A DNA stretch of 64,000 nt, taken from contig NZ_MRCE01000037.1 of NCBI RefSeq assembly GCF_001904725.1, positions 1-64,000 of the forward strand, written 5' to 3'. The position numbers were made by a program, and so were the translations under genes. The notes under the pieces are model-generated. The model was not told the origin of the DNA. It saw nothing but the letters and a program-made list of their open reading frames with translations, and made no database searches. Source of the DNA: Phormidium ambiguum IAM M-71. Lineage in GTDB: Bacteria > Cyanobacteriota > Cyanobacteriia > Cyanobacteriales > Aerosakkonemataceae. This document shows, one piece after another, positions 24,837 to 35,062 of the stretch (the stretch's first letter is position 1; every line of letters begins with the position of its first letter).

Positions 24837-27800
24837 CTATATAGGAAGAGAAATTATAAACTCTGTCCCCTCACCCAGAACAGAATTGACTGTGATTTTA
24901 CCGTTGTGTTTTTCTTCGACAATTTGACGAGCGATCGCTAATCCTAAACCTGTACCTTTACCTACTGACTTAGTAGTAAATAAATGGTCAAAGATTTTTG
25001 CTTGGACTGCTGCACTCATCCCTTGACCATTATCAGTAATTGATACTTTTACGTGTGTATTATCTACAATTGATGTTGTAATCTTTATAGAGTTAGGATG
25101 CGCTTGAATTTCTGCAAAACTCTTACCAATACTTGCTTCTTCTAACGCATCAATAGCATTGGCAAGGATATTCATAAACACCTGATTTAATTGCCCAGGA
25201 AAACAATTGACTAAAGGTAAATCACCATAATTAGTAATTACGTCAATGGCCGGACGTTGTTCGTTCGCTTTCAAGCGATGTTTGAGAATTAAAATTGTAC
25301 TATCAATACCTTCATGGATATTAAATGGCACTTTGTAATCGCGATCGGCACGAGAGAAAGTGCGTAAACTGGTGCTAATGTTTTTCAGCCTGTTGCACGC
25401 CATCGTCATCGAATCAAGCATTTTGGGCAAGTCTTCTAAGGTATAATCCAAGTCGATTTCTTCGGCATGGTCTTCGATTTCTTCACTCTTATTTGGGAAA
25501 GCTTTTTGATATAACTTCAGGTGTTCGGTAATATCAGCAATAGTGGGTTTAGTTTCTTGGATACTAGCAGCAATAAAGCCCAAAGGATTATTCATTTCGT
25601 GAGCTACACCTGCAACTAAGTTACCTAAAGCTGACATCTTCTCACTTTGGATGATTTGCAATTGTGCTTGTTGCAAACCAAGTTCCGCTTGTTTACGATC
25701 GCTAATATCTAAAAACAATCCATCCCAAACCAATGAGTTATCTGCACGCTGTTCAACTCTAGATTCGCCGTGAACCCATTTGACAATTCCTGACGGGGTA
25801 ACGATTCGCCCCTCCCAACACCAGGGGGAGCGAGTTTGAACGGTGTCAGCGTAAGTTTGCAGGTAAGAAGCCACATCATCTGGATGTATCATTTTGTCGA
25901 GAAAATTCGGATCGGCAACAGCTTGCTCTGGGGTAATTTCGTACAAGCTGTAACAGTCGGCACTGATGTAGTTTAACGAAAGGATACCATCAGCACTCAT
26001 AGAATACTGATAAACCACCCCAGGCACGTTGTCTACTAAGTTGTGAAAGCGAGACTGGGCTGTATGCAACTCCGACAGCGATTCTAAGGAACATTCATAA
26101 AGTCGAGCATTCTCCAGTGAGATAGCCGCTTGAGTGCAAAGTAAGTTGAGAAGTTCGACGCGATTGGTGGTGAATGCTCCGATTACCGAGCTATTCTCCA
26201 AATACAAAATACCCATCAACTTGCCTTGATGCAAAATCGGGCTGCACAAAATACTCCTGGGCTGCTGACGGGCAATATACAAATCGTTGGCTAGGATCGG
26301 ATCGGCACTGGCATCCGCCAGCACAACGGTTTTTTGCTCATGCTTGACCTTGTAAATTAGCTTTAGGGGAATGTCCTGGCTCTCTTCAATGGGGAGTTGC
26401 TGCAAGACCACTGGCTCTGCTTCCGCCATTATTGCCCCTTTGATCAGCAGGTGATTGTCTCGTAGCAGCATCAGAACGCATCGATTCGCTCCTGCACCTT
26501 CAATGACGATTTTAAGCAGCGATGCCAGCAATTTATCGAGTTCAATTTCACTGGATAGAGTTTGAGAGGCTTTGAGAATTGCTGCCAGATCCAGCGAATC
26601 GGAGACGCTGGTAGAAGAAATGCTGGAAGCGACGATTCCAGAGGCAAAGACAGTTTCATTGACGGAGAGAGGCGTGCGAGTTTGTTGGAGAATGGGTGCT
26701 AGCAGTTGTGGGTAGTGGGTTTCCAGGTCAGCAACTTTAGCTTTGGCTCCCCAGCGAGCATAGCCATAGTAAGCTTCGATCAGATAGTCCTGAGCAATGC
26801 GTTCTTTGCCCCAATTGAGATAGAACTTAGCTGCGAGTTCGTTGGCAAGGGCTGTTTCGTGGATATATTCGTTCGCTGTGGCAGAGGCAATTGCTCGATC
26901 GTAACAATCGATCGCCTCTGCATAATTGCTATTCAGGTGCGCCATTTCAGCCGAGAGCAGTAGATACCGATGCAAAAAGTTAGCCGGACACTCATCTGCA
27001 TTTTGTTTCAGGATTTGCTGCTGTCGTTGCAAAATGCTCCAGTACTGTATTTTTGTTTCTGCGGTTGCTGTAGCATACAGCGCGGCCAGACTGAGCGGGT
27101 AGTAGAAGTGGTATTGTGCGATCGAGAAGAAATCCATTGTTGCATTTCTTGTCTGCTCAATTTCGGCGATCGTCTCCAGTGCCTCTGCATAACGACCATA
27201 CAGGTAGAGCAATTGGAGTTTGAGTAGGCCATACCAATTAACGCCATGCGGTACGATTTGCTTCTGTCTCCAGATGTCGATGTAGGGAGCGGGCTGACCC
27301 TCCAGCGCCTGATCCAGTAAATCGGTTGGCTCAGTCGAACCTTGCAAGTGCCGCAGAAATTGCCGCTTCAAGGTAAAGGCATACAGCATGTGCGGGTCAT
27401 TGGTTCGCTCGACGTAGCTCAGATATTTTTCTGTTTCGGCATATACTTCGTGGAGCGGATCGCCTTTAATCAGCAAAGTCCAGATGATAAATACAACTGC
27501 CCAAACTCCGAAGACCAGATCCCCAGTTTCCTGACAAATGCGGAGCGATTCTTGATAGAGCGGCAGATTTGTTTTGAGGGGCTGAGCGTAAGGATTGATG
27601 AAGTGACCAAAGTGGTTGTTATTTTTGGCAATGAACGGAACGGCATTCATCTGTCGATCGAGCGCCAGTCCTACCTGACCAAACTCATAAGCCGCTCGAT
27701 AATTTCCCTGACTGGCTAAAGTGACCCCATAAATGCCGTAGGCAAATCCAGAACTGTCAGTCACGCCATGATTCAACGACAAATTAACCATGAAAAGGCT

Positions 27801-30614
27801 AATGGCGAAAGCCAGATCCCTCTTTCCTGCTACATAAGCAACTGACCACAAAACTCCCACCAGCTTCATGCGAGCTTGCTGAACAGGGTCAGTCATGGGG
27901 GGCTGTTCCAGCAGAGTTTGCAAGGGCAGGGCTGCCAGGGTTGTCTGCATTTTTTCCAGTTCAGCCTGCACCAGGGTTCGCAGAGCTTCAGCCTCATTGG
28001 GTAGCGCAATGCCCAACGCGCTTAACCCTTCCAGTCCAGCGGCAATACTGGAATCGATGTCTTCACCCTGAGTCAGTCGGAGGGTCATCAACCCACCATA
28101 AATTTCTGCTCTCTCAAAAATCGTTTTTGCCTGGGTCAACGCTAGCCCAAACAGGTGTTCGGCTTGTTCAAAATTGCCGATTAGATATTCGCAGTCTGCC
28201 CTTTCTCGATGCAGAGCAAACGCCAGCGGATAGTGCTCCTGCCAGCCAGTTGCAGGGAGAAGCTCAAGACCCGTTTTCAGGTATTGAACGGCGGATTTGT
28301 AAGCTGTTGAGGCTTTAGCTTTTCTGCCAGCCACCAGATTCAACTGCGCCAGCTCGTTGCATTGTGTTGACTGAGCGATCGGGTCAGTGCCTTTGTTTAA
28401 TTGGTTCACAATATCAAAAACGTTGGACTCAATTGCATCAGAAGCTGTGTTTTTCAGCAGCAACCGCCCAATCTGTAAATGGGTGGCTTGTTTTTGCCGC
28501 TCTGGGATCAGAGCATAGGCGGCTTGCTGAACGCGATCGTGCAAGAACCGATAGGTTGGATTAGCAGCCTCTTGTGTCTCAGACAGATTTGCACACTGAA
28601 AGAACTTGTAGATCTGGCTCGTCGGCAAAATTAAACCTTCCTGCAAAGCTTTCCACAGGGCAGTTGCGGCATCAGTGGAGGATTGTTCTGAAATGATTGC
28701 CAGAGTTTCCAGGTTAAACTGTGCCCCTACACAAGCTGCTAGCTTTAGCATCCGCTGAGTTTCAGCTGGCAATTTCTGAAGCTGAAGTGCTATGAACTCC
28801 ACCACATCGTCGGTGAGAGACAGCGATCGCACCGCTACTATATCGCACTGCCAGTGTCCCACATTGAAGTTATAGGCAATGTAGCCCTCCTGATGCAGCG
28901 CTTTGAGAAACTGTGTGGTGAAGAAGGGATTGCCCTGCGTCTTCTGATACACCAGTTCACTCAAGGGCAGTGCCGTTGGGATCGAGCAACTCAGCGTGTC
29001 GGCAATCAGATGGGTGATATCTGACTGGCTCAACGGAGTCAGGGTCAGGGTGCTGAGGGTGGACTGGGCTTGTCGCATTTCCTCTAGCGTCAGCATCAGC
29101 GGATGAGCCGGGAAGACTTCGTTGTCCCGGTAGGCTCCAATCATCAGCAGATAGCCTCGATCGCTTTGATTCATTAACACCTGCATCAAGCTGAGTGACG
29201 CAGAATCTGCCCACTGCAAGTCATCCAGGAACATCACCAGCGGATGCTTTTGTGTTGCAAACACCGCAATGAACTTCTGGAATAACAAATTGAAGCGGTT
29301 CTGGGCAACGCTGCCTGAAAGTTCAGGAGCAGGAGGCTGTTTGCCGATAATCTGCTCCAGTTCGGGAATAACATCTACTAAAACTTGCCCATTTTCGCCT
29401 ACCGCAGTCAGGATTTTATCTTTCCACTGCACCAGTTGCTCATCGCTTTCACTCAGCAGTTGCCCCATCAGATCGCGCAATGCCTGGACAAAGGCACTCA
29501 AGGGGATGTTGCGATTGAACTGGTCGAACTTGCCCTTGATGAAGTAGCCGTTCCAGAGGACGATCGGCTTATGCACTTCATTCACAACGGCGGTTTTGCC
29601 AATGCCGGAAAAGCCTGCCACCAGCATTAGCTCAGACGCACCATTGGCAATTCGTCCAAACGCCTCTAACAAGGTTTGCACCTCTGCTTCCCGACCGTAG
29701 AGCTTTTCGGGAATCGTGAAGCGATCGCACATATCACGCTGTGCAATTTCAAAACTCTCAATCTTACCCAAAACTTGTAGTTGATGTAGACAGTTTTCTA
29801 AATCAAGTTTTATTCCCAATGCGCTCTGATATCTATCTTCAGCATTCTTCGCCATCAATTTACTGACAATTTTTGATAGCACGGATGAAATTTCGGAATT
29901 AATTTCGTGTACTAATGGTGCAATTTTGGCAACATGAGAATGCACCAACTCCATCGCGTCGTGGGAGGCAAAAGGTAACTCTCCTGTAAGTAATTCGTAG
30001 AAAGTTACGCCAAGTGAGTAAAAGTCTGTGCGATAGTCAATCCCTCGATTCATTCTCCCGGTTTGTTCAGGGGAAATGTAACCTAGTGTCCCTTCTAACA
30101 CATTAGGATTGACTAAGGTTGGGGTTTCTCTGGGTAATAATGATGCAATACTAAAGTCAATTAATTTAACTTGTTTAGTGTTAGGGTTAATTAATATATT
30201 ACTAGGTTTAATATCTTTATGAATAATGCGTTCATGATAAAGTAAATCTAAGATGTTGCAAAGAGCGATCGCTATTTCTAAAAATTCTTCTAAAGATTGT
30301 TGGGTTTCTCTAGTTGCCCACTCCTTAAGAGAAATTGCCCCAAAGTCTTCCATAACTAGTGCATAACCATTTTGGCAAGGTTCTAGACTGTAGGTTTGGA
30401 CTATGAGGGGAGAGTTGAGATTTTTGGCAATTGTATACTGGTTGCGAAACAACAACAGTTCGTTAAAGCTGGGATAAGGATTTTTTAGTAATTTAACGAC
30501 TACTGGTTGTCGATCAAATTTTCGATAACCTCGGTAAACTTGGGTTCGGGAGCCATTATAGAGTTTTTCGCTGATGCTATATCCGGGAATATTCTCAACA
30601 AGAGTGCTAGTCAT
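24837..30614 (-). CDS. Ser/Thr kinase-AAA-GAF-PAS-histidine kinase (giant multi-sensor kinase)
   Basis: 1925 residues. Ser/Thr kinase at ~10-275 (catalytic loop IIHKDIKPSNI ~133; the DFG motif is DFS, in IDFSIASLL ~153, which may weaken kinase activity). AAA ATPase (Walker A GFSGIGKTAV ~336, Walker B VMFLDDLQW ~461). TPR-like helices to ~1290. GAF ~1338-1500, PAS ~1521-1640, then a classical HisKA (ALGNLVAGVAHEMNNPLGF, His ~1670) and HATPase (NILANAIDAL, DNGQGMS, GKGTGLGLAIARQI) to the end. It shares the N-terminal plan with the kinase at 14-21 kb but ends in a different histidine-kinase class. No response regulator is adjacent. It lies at the end of a likely operon with DUF1822 and CHAT/CHASE2 genes. 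Confidence 0.93.
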   Translation of the reverse strand: MTSTLVENIPGYSISEKLYNGSRTQVYRGYRKFDRQPVVVKLLKNPYPSFNELLLFRNQYTIAKNLNSPLIVQTYSLEPCQNGYALVMEDFGAISLKEWATRETQQSLEEFLEIAIALCNILDLLYHERIIHKDIKPSNILINPNTKQVKLIDFSIASLLPRETPTLVNPNVLEGTLGYISPEQTGRMNRGIDYRTDFYSLGVTFYELLTGELPFASHDAMELVHSHVAKIAPLVHEINSEISSVLSKIVSKLMAKNAEDRYQSALGIKLDLENCLHQLQVLGKIESFEIAQRDMCDRFTIPEKLYGREAEVQTLLEAFGRIANGASELMLVAGFSGIGKTAVVNEVHKPIVLWNGYFIKGKFDQFNRNIPLSAFVQALRDLMGQLLSESDEQLVQWKDKILTAVGENGQVLVDVIPELEQIIGKQPPAPELSGSVAQNRFNLLFQKFIAVFATQKHPLVMFLDDLQWADSASLSLMQVLMNQSDRGYLLMIGAYRDNEVFPAHPLMLTLEEMRQAQSTLSTLTLTPLSQSDITHLIADTLSCSIPTALPLSELVYQKTQGNPFFTTQFLKALHQEGYIAYNFNVGHWQCDIVAVRSLSLTDDVVEFIALQLQKLPAETQRMLKLAACVGAQFNLETLAIISEQSSTDAATALWKALQEGLILPTSQIYKFFQCANLSETQEAANPTYRFLHDRVQQAAYALIPERQKQATHLQIGRLLLKNTASDAIESNVFDIVNQLNKGTDPIAQSTQCNELAQLNLVAGRKAKASTAYKSAVQYLKTGLELLPATGWQEHYPLAFALHRERADCEYLIGNFEQAEHLFGLALTQAKTIFERAEIYGGLMTLRLTQGEDIDSSIAAGLEGLSALGIALPNEAEALRTLVQAELEKMQTTLAALPLQTLLEQPPMTDPVQQARMKLVGVLWSVAYVAGKRDLAFAISLFMVNLSLNHGVTDSSGFAYGIYGVTLASQGNYRAAYEFGQVGLALDRQMNAVPFIAKNNNHFGHFINPYAQPLKTNLPLYQESLRICQETGDLVFGVWAVVFIIWTLLIKGDPLHEVYAETEKYLSYVERTNDPHMLYAFTLKRQFLRHLQGSTEPTDLLDQALEGQPAPYIDIWRQKQIVPHGVNWYGLLKLQLLYLYGRYAEALETIAEIEQTRNATMDFFSIAQYHFYYPLSLAALYATATAETKIQYWSILQRQQQILKQNADECPANFLHRYLLLSAEMAHLNSNYAEAIDCYDRAIASATANEYIHETALANELAAKFYLNWGKERIAQDYLIEAYYGYARWGAKAKVADLETHYPQLLAPILQQTRTPLSVNETVFASGIVASSISSTSVSDSLDLAAILKASQTLSSEIELDKLLASLLKIVIEGAGANRCVLMLLRDNHLLIKGAIMAEAEPVVLQQLPIEESQDIPLKLIYKVKHEQKTVVLADASADPILANDLYIARQQPRSILCSPILHQGKLMGILYLENSSVIGAFTTNRVELLNLLCTQAAISLENARLYECSLESLSELHTAQSRFHNLVDNVPGVVYQYSMSADGILSLNYISADCYSLYEITPEQAVADPNFLDKMIHPDDVASYLQTYADTVQTRSPWCWEGRIVTPSGIVKWVHGESRVEQRADNSLVWDGLFLDISDRKQAELGLQQAQLQIIQSEKMSALGNLVAGVAHEMNNPLGFIAASIQETKPTIADITEHLKLYQKAFPNKSEEIEDHAEEIDLDYTLEDLPKMLDSMTMACNRLKNISTSLRTFSRADRDYKVPFNIHEGIDSTILILKHRLKANEQRPAIDVITNYGDLPLVNCFPGQLNQVFMNILANAIDALEEASIGKSFAEIQAHPNSIKITTSIVDNTHVKVSITDNGQGMSAAVQAKIFDHLFTTKSVGKGTGLGLAIARQIVEEKHNGKITVNSVLGEGTEFIISLPI

Positions 30615-30666
30615 AACCTAAACCTTAAAAATGCTTGGATTTAGTATTCCCAAATGATTAACTGAA

Positions 30667-30789
30667 TTATCTATGTAAATATAAGGACAATAAAATCTCC
30701 GCTGTAATAGTTTCAGATGCAAGCAAACGTAACCTTCTACTTCTTGAGGTAATCTCATCTGTATCCGTCGCATCAGCAGGTTTATCCAT
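30667..30789 (-). CDS. candidate small protein (40 residues)
   Basis: A perfect AGGAGGT lies 8 nt before the ATG at 30789. It starts 35 nt after the CHAT/CHASE2 stop and ends 52 nt before the kinase start, exactly where an operon gene would sit. The product is acidic then basic: MDKPADATDTDEITSRSRRL followed by a hydrophobic helix-like end (LLASETITAEILLSLYLHR). No family recognised. A second frame over the same DNA encodes another ~51-codon ORF without an SD, so the choice rests on the ribosome-binding site. Confidence 0.45.
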   Translation of the reverse strand: MDKPADATDTDEITSRSRRLRLLASETITAEILLSLYLHR

Positions 30790-30824
30790 CTTTGTTACCT
30801 CCTGAATGTAAGGACTGTTTCAGT

Positions 30825-33182
30825 TTAAAGATTTTGGAAATAAAACCTGTAAGCCAACAGAAAAGTAGTTGCACAAAGCATTGCCAAAGCTGATGGAACA
30901 AGGGGAACCCAACCGCCTAGCATCAATAAGCCAAGGCATAATCCATATAAGAGGCAAAGAGTAAGTGTTAACGCAACCCCTACCCCCAACACTGACCTAT
31001 TGCACCAGGCTAGAGTACCTCCAATCAAAGACCAACACCAAACCCAAAAAAATTCGCCACCTTTAGACCAAACCCATAATAAAGGTCTGCGATCGAGAAC
31101 CGCGCTAATTATTTGACTGACCTTATGTGCTTGTACTACCACTCCTGGCATTGGTTTGTGCGGCCATTGACTTGCACTGTAAGGCGTATCCCAATAGTCG
31201 TGAAAGCTTTCCGCAGTCGTACCGATCAAAACAATTCGATCTTTCACTAAATTAGAAGTTAACTTATTATTTAAAACATCATTGAGGGTAACTGTTGAAG
31301 CAACAGGAGTAACCGAACGCCAGTTAAGTAAAATTTGATGACCTAAATTATCTATCCCATGATAACCACCGCTATCGGACTCTAAATTTTTAAAGATAAT
31401 ACTGCCAAATTGCCAGTTTTTTTTAGGAGTCAATTTAGCTTTAATTCCATAAGAAGCTAAATAATGAGTTGCCAACAGAAAGCTAAGAGATTTATCAGTA
31501 TGGCAAGGAGAAGCCGAAGCCATTGCTAATAAATGACGACGTAGGATACGGATACCATCAGGATCGGGTACAACATCACTAAAACCTAAACGTTTTGTGG
31601 GAACTTCAGGAGGTGGTGCAACGCCAGAATCTTTCTCACCTTCACCCACTTTGCAAATAGCAATAAAGCGATCGCTCTTTCTCATCCAATTAGCTAAATT
31701 TGGATAATCTGCTTTTACAGAAACTTCCCGATAAATATCCAAACCAATAACACGCGGTTGAAACTGTTCTAATTTTGCAATTAGTTGAGCCAAAGAACGA
31801 TCGGATAAAGATGCTGCCACTCTTTCTTCGGGAGGTTGCGATCTCACATCGGCTTCTGTCACTGTAACAATTAAAATTCTGGGATCTGGTTTTTCCTGGG
31901 GGCGCGATCGCATTAAAATATCAAAAAATTGTAATTCCCAGAGTTGGAAAATTCCTAGCGATCGCATCCCCATTATTCCCGCTGTTACAACAGTTGTTGT
32001 TAAAATTACGCCGATAATTTGTTTATTTGGTAAAATAGGACGAGAAATATTTCTCGTTGTCTTAGCTTTTTCAGGCCATACAAGGGGAGATTCGGCAGGA
32101 TTTTGACAAATAACAGGCAACCAACTGGCGCAGGGAAAATCACTTTCTAAACCTTGCAATCTTTCCCTCGCTTCTCGCACTGCTAAATAAAAAGATTCAC
32201 CATGAGAAAACGCTTCGAGAAAATGTTTTAAGAATTCTTGAGCCACCAAATCTGGTACTGGCTCCCGCATAACAATCATTTGGGGAATATGCAAAGAAAT
32301 TAGTTGACAAGCTAATCCTAAACCTTCACAAGAGTTAAAAATTGCTAGACTCAGACCATGTTTAATTGCTGCTCGCAAACTATTTTTTAATTGAGTAATA
32401 GTTAAACAATCATCCTGATTAATATAAAACTTTCCGGTTTCTCCATCAGCGTGTGTCGAACTATGTCCCGCAAAAAAAAGAATATCCCAACCTTTTTTAT
32501 CCCAAAGCCACCGATCTAATTCCCGACGTTGCGGCTCTACCAAAAAGATTGTTTCTGCTCCCGGTAATTGTTCTAGCATTTCCCGGTCTTTTTGCACATT
32601 AATTCCTTGACTATTCCCCAAAATTGCTAAAATTCTGATTACCTTGTTAGCAGGTTTTTTTAATGATTTGATTGGTTCGTATTCTGGCGCACTTAAACAA
32701 ACTACTGCATGAGGGTAATCTTCGAAAAAATTCCATAAATGCCAAGGGAGACGACGAGTGCGATCGTCCTCTGTTTGCAGAACAATTTTAATTTCGTCTG
32801 TAGTTACTAATTTTGTGCGTAATTTTTGGTCTATTTTCCGAAATGATTCAGATTTTAACCAGTAATTGATAGTATTTTGTAACTCATTACATAAATTACT
32901 AAATTCGATAATAGAAACATTAGTTATATCTTCTTCGTCTATTTCTATTTCTCGATCGCTCTCATTCTTCCGCCAACATCCATGAGGATAAAGAGATTCA
33001 TAAATTAACTTATAAAGTAATCGCCAACGTTCATAAAGTGCAATTAATTCTGGTGAAGCGGGTAAACTCCCCGTTAATTGAAGAGGTATGGAATTGTTAT
33101 CTTCAGACAACTGAACTGTAACAGAAGGAAAACCTCTGTTTAAATCTCCTTTTCCCAAATTCAATCCGACTAATTTACCCAT
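30825..33182 (-). CDS. CHAT-CHASE2 membrane protein
   Basis: 785 residues. After a variable N-terminus comes a CHAT (caspase-like) domain with the catalytic dyad positions His ~240 (ILFFAGHSSTH) and Cys ~283 (LAIFNSCEGLG), and FLEAFSHGESFYLAVREARE. One membrane helix (~395-412, IIGVILTTTVVTAGIMG) is followed by a CHASE2 sensor domain (LWELQFFDILMRSRP, VIGLDIYREV, FSDVVPDPDGIRILRRHLLA, VLIGTTAESFHDYWDTPYS), then three C-terminal membrane helices (~705-780). The CHASE2 part is expected outside the membrane and the CHAT part in the cytoplasm. It is coupled to the DUF1822 gene (5-bp gap). Confidence 0.88.
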   Translation of the reverse strand: MGKLVGLNLGKGDLNRGFPSVTVQLSEDNNSIPLQLTGSLPASPELIALYERWRLLYKLIYESLYPHGCWRKNESDREIEIDEEDITNVSIIEFSNLCNELQNTINYWLKSESFRKIDQKLRTKLVTTDEIKIVLQTEDDRTRRLPWHLWNFFEDYPHAVVCLSAPEYEPIKSLKKPANKVIRILAILGNSQGINVQKDREMLEQLPGAETIFLVEPQRRELDRWLWDKKGWDILFFAGHSSTHADGETGKFYINQDDCLTITQLKNSLRAAIKHGLSLAIFNSCEGLGLACQLISLHIPQMIVMREPVPDLVAQEFLKHFLEAFSHGESFYLAVREARERLQGLESDFPCASWLPVICQNPAESPLVWPEKAKTTRNISRPILPNKQIIGVILTTTVVTAGIMGMRSLGIFQLWELQFFDILMRSRPQEKPDPRILIVTVTEADVRSQPPEERVAASLSDRSLAQLIAKLEQFQPRVIGLDIYREVSVKADYPNLANWMRKSDRFIAICKVGEGEKDSGVAPPPEVPTKRLGFSDVVPDPDGIRILRRHLLAMASASPCHTDKSLSFLLATHYLASYGIKAKLTPKKNWQFGSIIFKNLESDSGGYHGIDNLGHQILLNWRSVTPVASTVTLNDVLNNKLTSNLVKDRIVLIGTTAESFHDYWDTPYSASQWPHKPMPGVVVQAHKVSQIISAVLDRRPLLWVWSKGGEFFWVWCWSLIGGTLAWCNRSVLGVGVALTLTLCLLYGLCLGLLMLGGWVPLVPSALAMLCATTFLLAYRFYFQNL

Positions 33183-33187
33183 AATTG

Positions 33188-34447
33188 TCAGCCTAAAGAA
33201 CTTTGATAAAATACAAAATCTTCTTTAATGCTGGCATTACCTAACATCACTTGAATAGAAAATGGTTTTCCTTGTGGAGCTTTAAATCTTTTCAATTGGA
33301 TATAGTTATCATGATTCCTCGATCGCACTTCTTGCAGCATGACTCCTAGTTCAGATAGCAGACTTAATTCGATATTTGCTGGTAAATAAGTTTCTCCATT
33401 CCCCGGATAAAGTTGGACTCGAATACCAACTTTATCATCTATCTCTTGGGTAATACCAACTAATAACATTACCGCTGCACCTTTTAATTCTATCCCTAAA
33501 TCAATCAGTTTAGCACCTTTTACAGGAACTTGGCTTAATACTGAATCATTTCTAAATTGAAAAGCTAGAGTTGTTTGCTCTGTATTTAACAGTGTATCAA
33601 TAGATTGCCAACCTGCTTCAAAGATATTTTGCAGCCATAAACTTAAGTTATGTATTTTTGGCTCGTCGGCTTGGTTTTGTAGAAAATTTGAGTTTTCGAC
33701 ATGATGGTTTAAAAGCCTTTTTCGATATAACTGTTGGCGAGTTTCATCATTAGCTATAATTGCCGCCCATTGTTCAAATATTACGCTAAGTCGAGGTGAG
33801 TAATTACTTGGCTGACTCAGTTGTTCTAGCAACATTTTTGTTTGTAATGTTTCCAGATCTGGTAATGGCTGAATTTCTAGTTGTTTAGCAGGAAAGAGTT
33901 CTTGTGCTACCCACATTACATTGAGGTCTTCTTTTAAATCTTCTCTATCTAAAGAGTAAGTGCGATCGATGCGATCGTACATTCCTTCCTTTTTAATTTG
34001 TTCGTGGGTAGCATAACCCAATACCTGCATCCACCGTTCATTTAAATTTAGTTGAACAGCTAAATAATAGTTAGCTGCCCAATTAGGAATATCTATCCAT
34101 TCTTGAGGAATACGAAATTCGGGAAAGTAGCTTTTATCAGTTGGTATTAGTACTAATTGAGTTTTATCCAAACTTAGCTTTGTACCGGTTACTACTTCCC
34201 AAAAGCTTGGTAAACTAGTCTCATCTGACCAAAGTTGTAAATTTTCTTTTAGTTCAGAATCTTCTTGAACCCAATTTAGAAAACTATTAAGGCATAAATA
34301 ATTCAAATAAGCATTCCAACGAGCAGCAGCATTAGAATATTCCTGTTGTTGTATTTGCTGCCACACTTTTTCCTGTTCTTGAGGTAATAGCTCTATCCAT
34401 ATTTGTTTGGGATAAAGTGCCATTAATTCATCTAGCTTGAGTACCAT
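33188..34447 (-). CDS. DUF1822 family protein
   Basis: 419 residues matching my recollection of the cyanobacterial DUF1822 family: WNAYLNYLCLNSFLNWVQE near the N-terminus, LVLIPTDKSYFPEFRIPQEW, IPNWAANYYLAVQLNLNERW, VLGYATHEQIK, DRTYSLDREDL and the C-terminal VGIRVQLYPGNGETYLPANI, LMLGNAS-like end. No enzymatic motif, signal or membrane segment is evident; function unknown. This family commonly neighbours CHASE2/CHAT proteins and atypical sigma factors, as here. It is the first gene of a likely four-gene operon. Confidence 0.8.
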   Translation of the reverse strand: MVLKLDELMALYPKQIWIELLPQEQEKVWQQIQQQEYSNAAARWNAYLNYLCLNSFLNWVQEDSELKENLQLWSDETSLPSFWEVVTGTKLSLDKTQLVLIPTDKSYFPEFRIPQEWIDIPNWAANYYLAVQLNLNERWMQVLGYATHEQIKKEGMYDRIDRTYSLDREDLKEDLNVMWVAQELFPAKQLEIQPLPDLETLQTKMLLEQLSQPSNYSPRLSVIFEQWAAIIANDETRQQLYRKRLLNHHVENSNFLQNQADEPKIHNLSLWLQNIFEAGWQSIDTLLNTEQTTLAFQFRNDSVLSQVPVKGAKLIDLGIELKGAAVMLLVGITQEIDDKVGIRVQLYPGNGETYLPANIELSLLSELGVMLQEVRSRNHDNYIQLKRFKAPQGKPFSIQVMLGNASIKEDFVFYQSSLG

Positions 34448-35062
34448 TTATCTTTTTCCCTTGCTCAACTTGACTTTTTTTATCGGTTACAATCAATCTT
34501 TGTACAATATTAGCTAATTCAGGTTTTTATATGAATAAGATAATTACTGAAATAAGAATTCATATTTTCCTTATTGCCCTTTAAACAGAACAATTAAAAA
34601 TTTTGTATGAAGTAAAAACCTTATCATCTACTAAGAATAGTTAAATTTAGTGTTTTTCTCGTTTAAAGTTACCTCCTTAAGATGTTGAAGTGATTTTTAC
34701 AAGTTACCTTTCTGAAAATAAAGATCAATACTCGATCGCCAATTTACCATTGCCAAACCGTTTGTAATGTAACATTTCAGACTGGAGCATAGGCATTGAC
34801 GCTTAGAATGCTATTTATTTATGGGTCGTGCAAGAGGACAATTATGCAGTGTTCTTGACTAGCTGTTAGTTTAGTTTAACATTAGGGTATTTACGTAAGG
34901 TGGAATTATGAGGATGAAAAAAGCTGAGTAAAAATTACGCCGATTGCAGGAAGTGCATTGTGCATAATTCGTTCACGTAGTGTGCCGGAGCATATCGTAC
35001 TTGCACCCACTAAAAGATATAGATGGATTTTAGCTTTAGCCTTCCCTTGCTACTGTTGAATA
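34448..35062. promoter_or_regulatory. 615-bp divergent intergenic region
   Basis: Lies between the divergent DUF1822 operon and DUF928 gene and must hold both promoters. Around 34960-34990 is a GC-richer stretch (TTCACGTAGTGTGCCGGAGC) of the interspersed-repeat kind. At 35006-35020 is CACCCACTAAAAGATA, a weak look-alike of the second box of the motif described at 50148, without a TGCATAAA box at the right distance. No gene seen. Confidence 0.4.

Noticed and set aside
34448-35062. Additional copy of the bipartite motif before DUF928 (CACCCACTAAAAGATATAG)
   Set aside because: The second box is only weakly similar and no TGCATAAA lies at 13-14 nt; the nearest is ~45 nt away.
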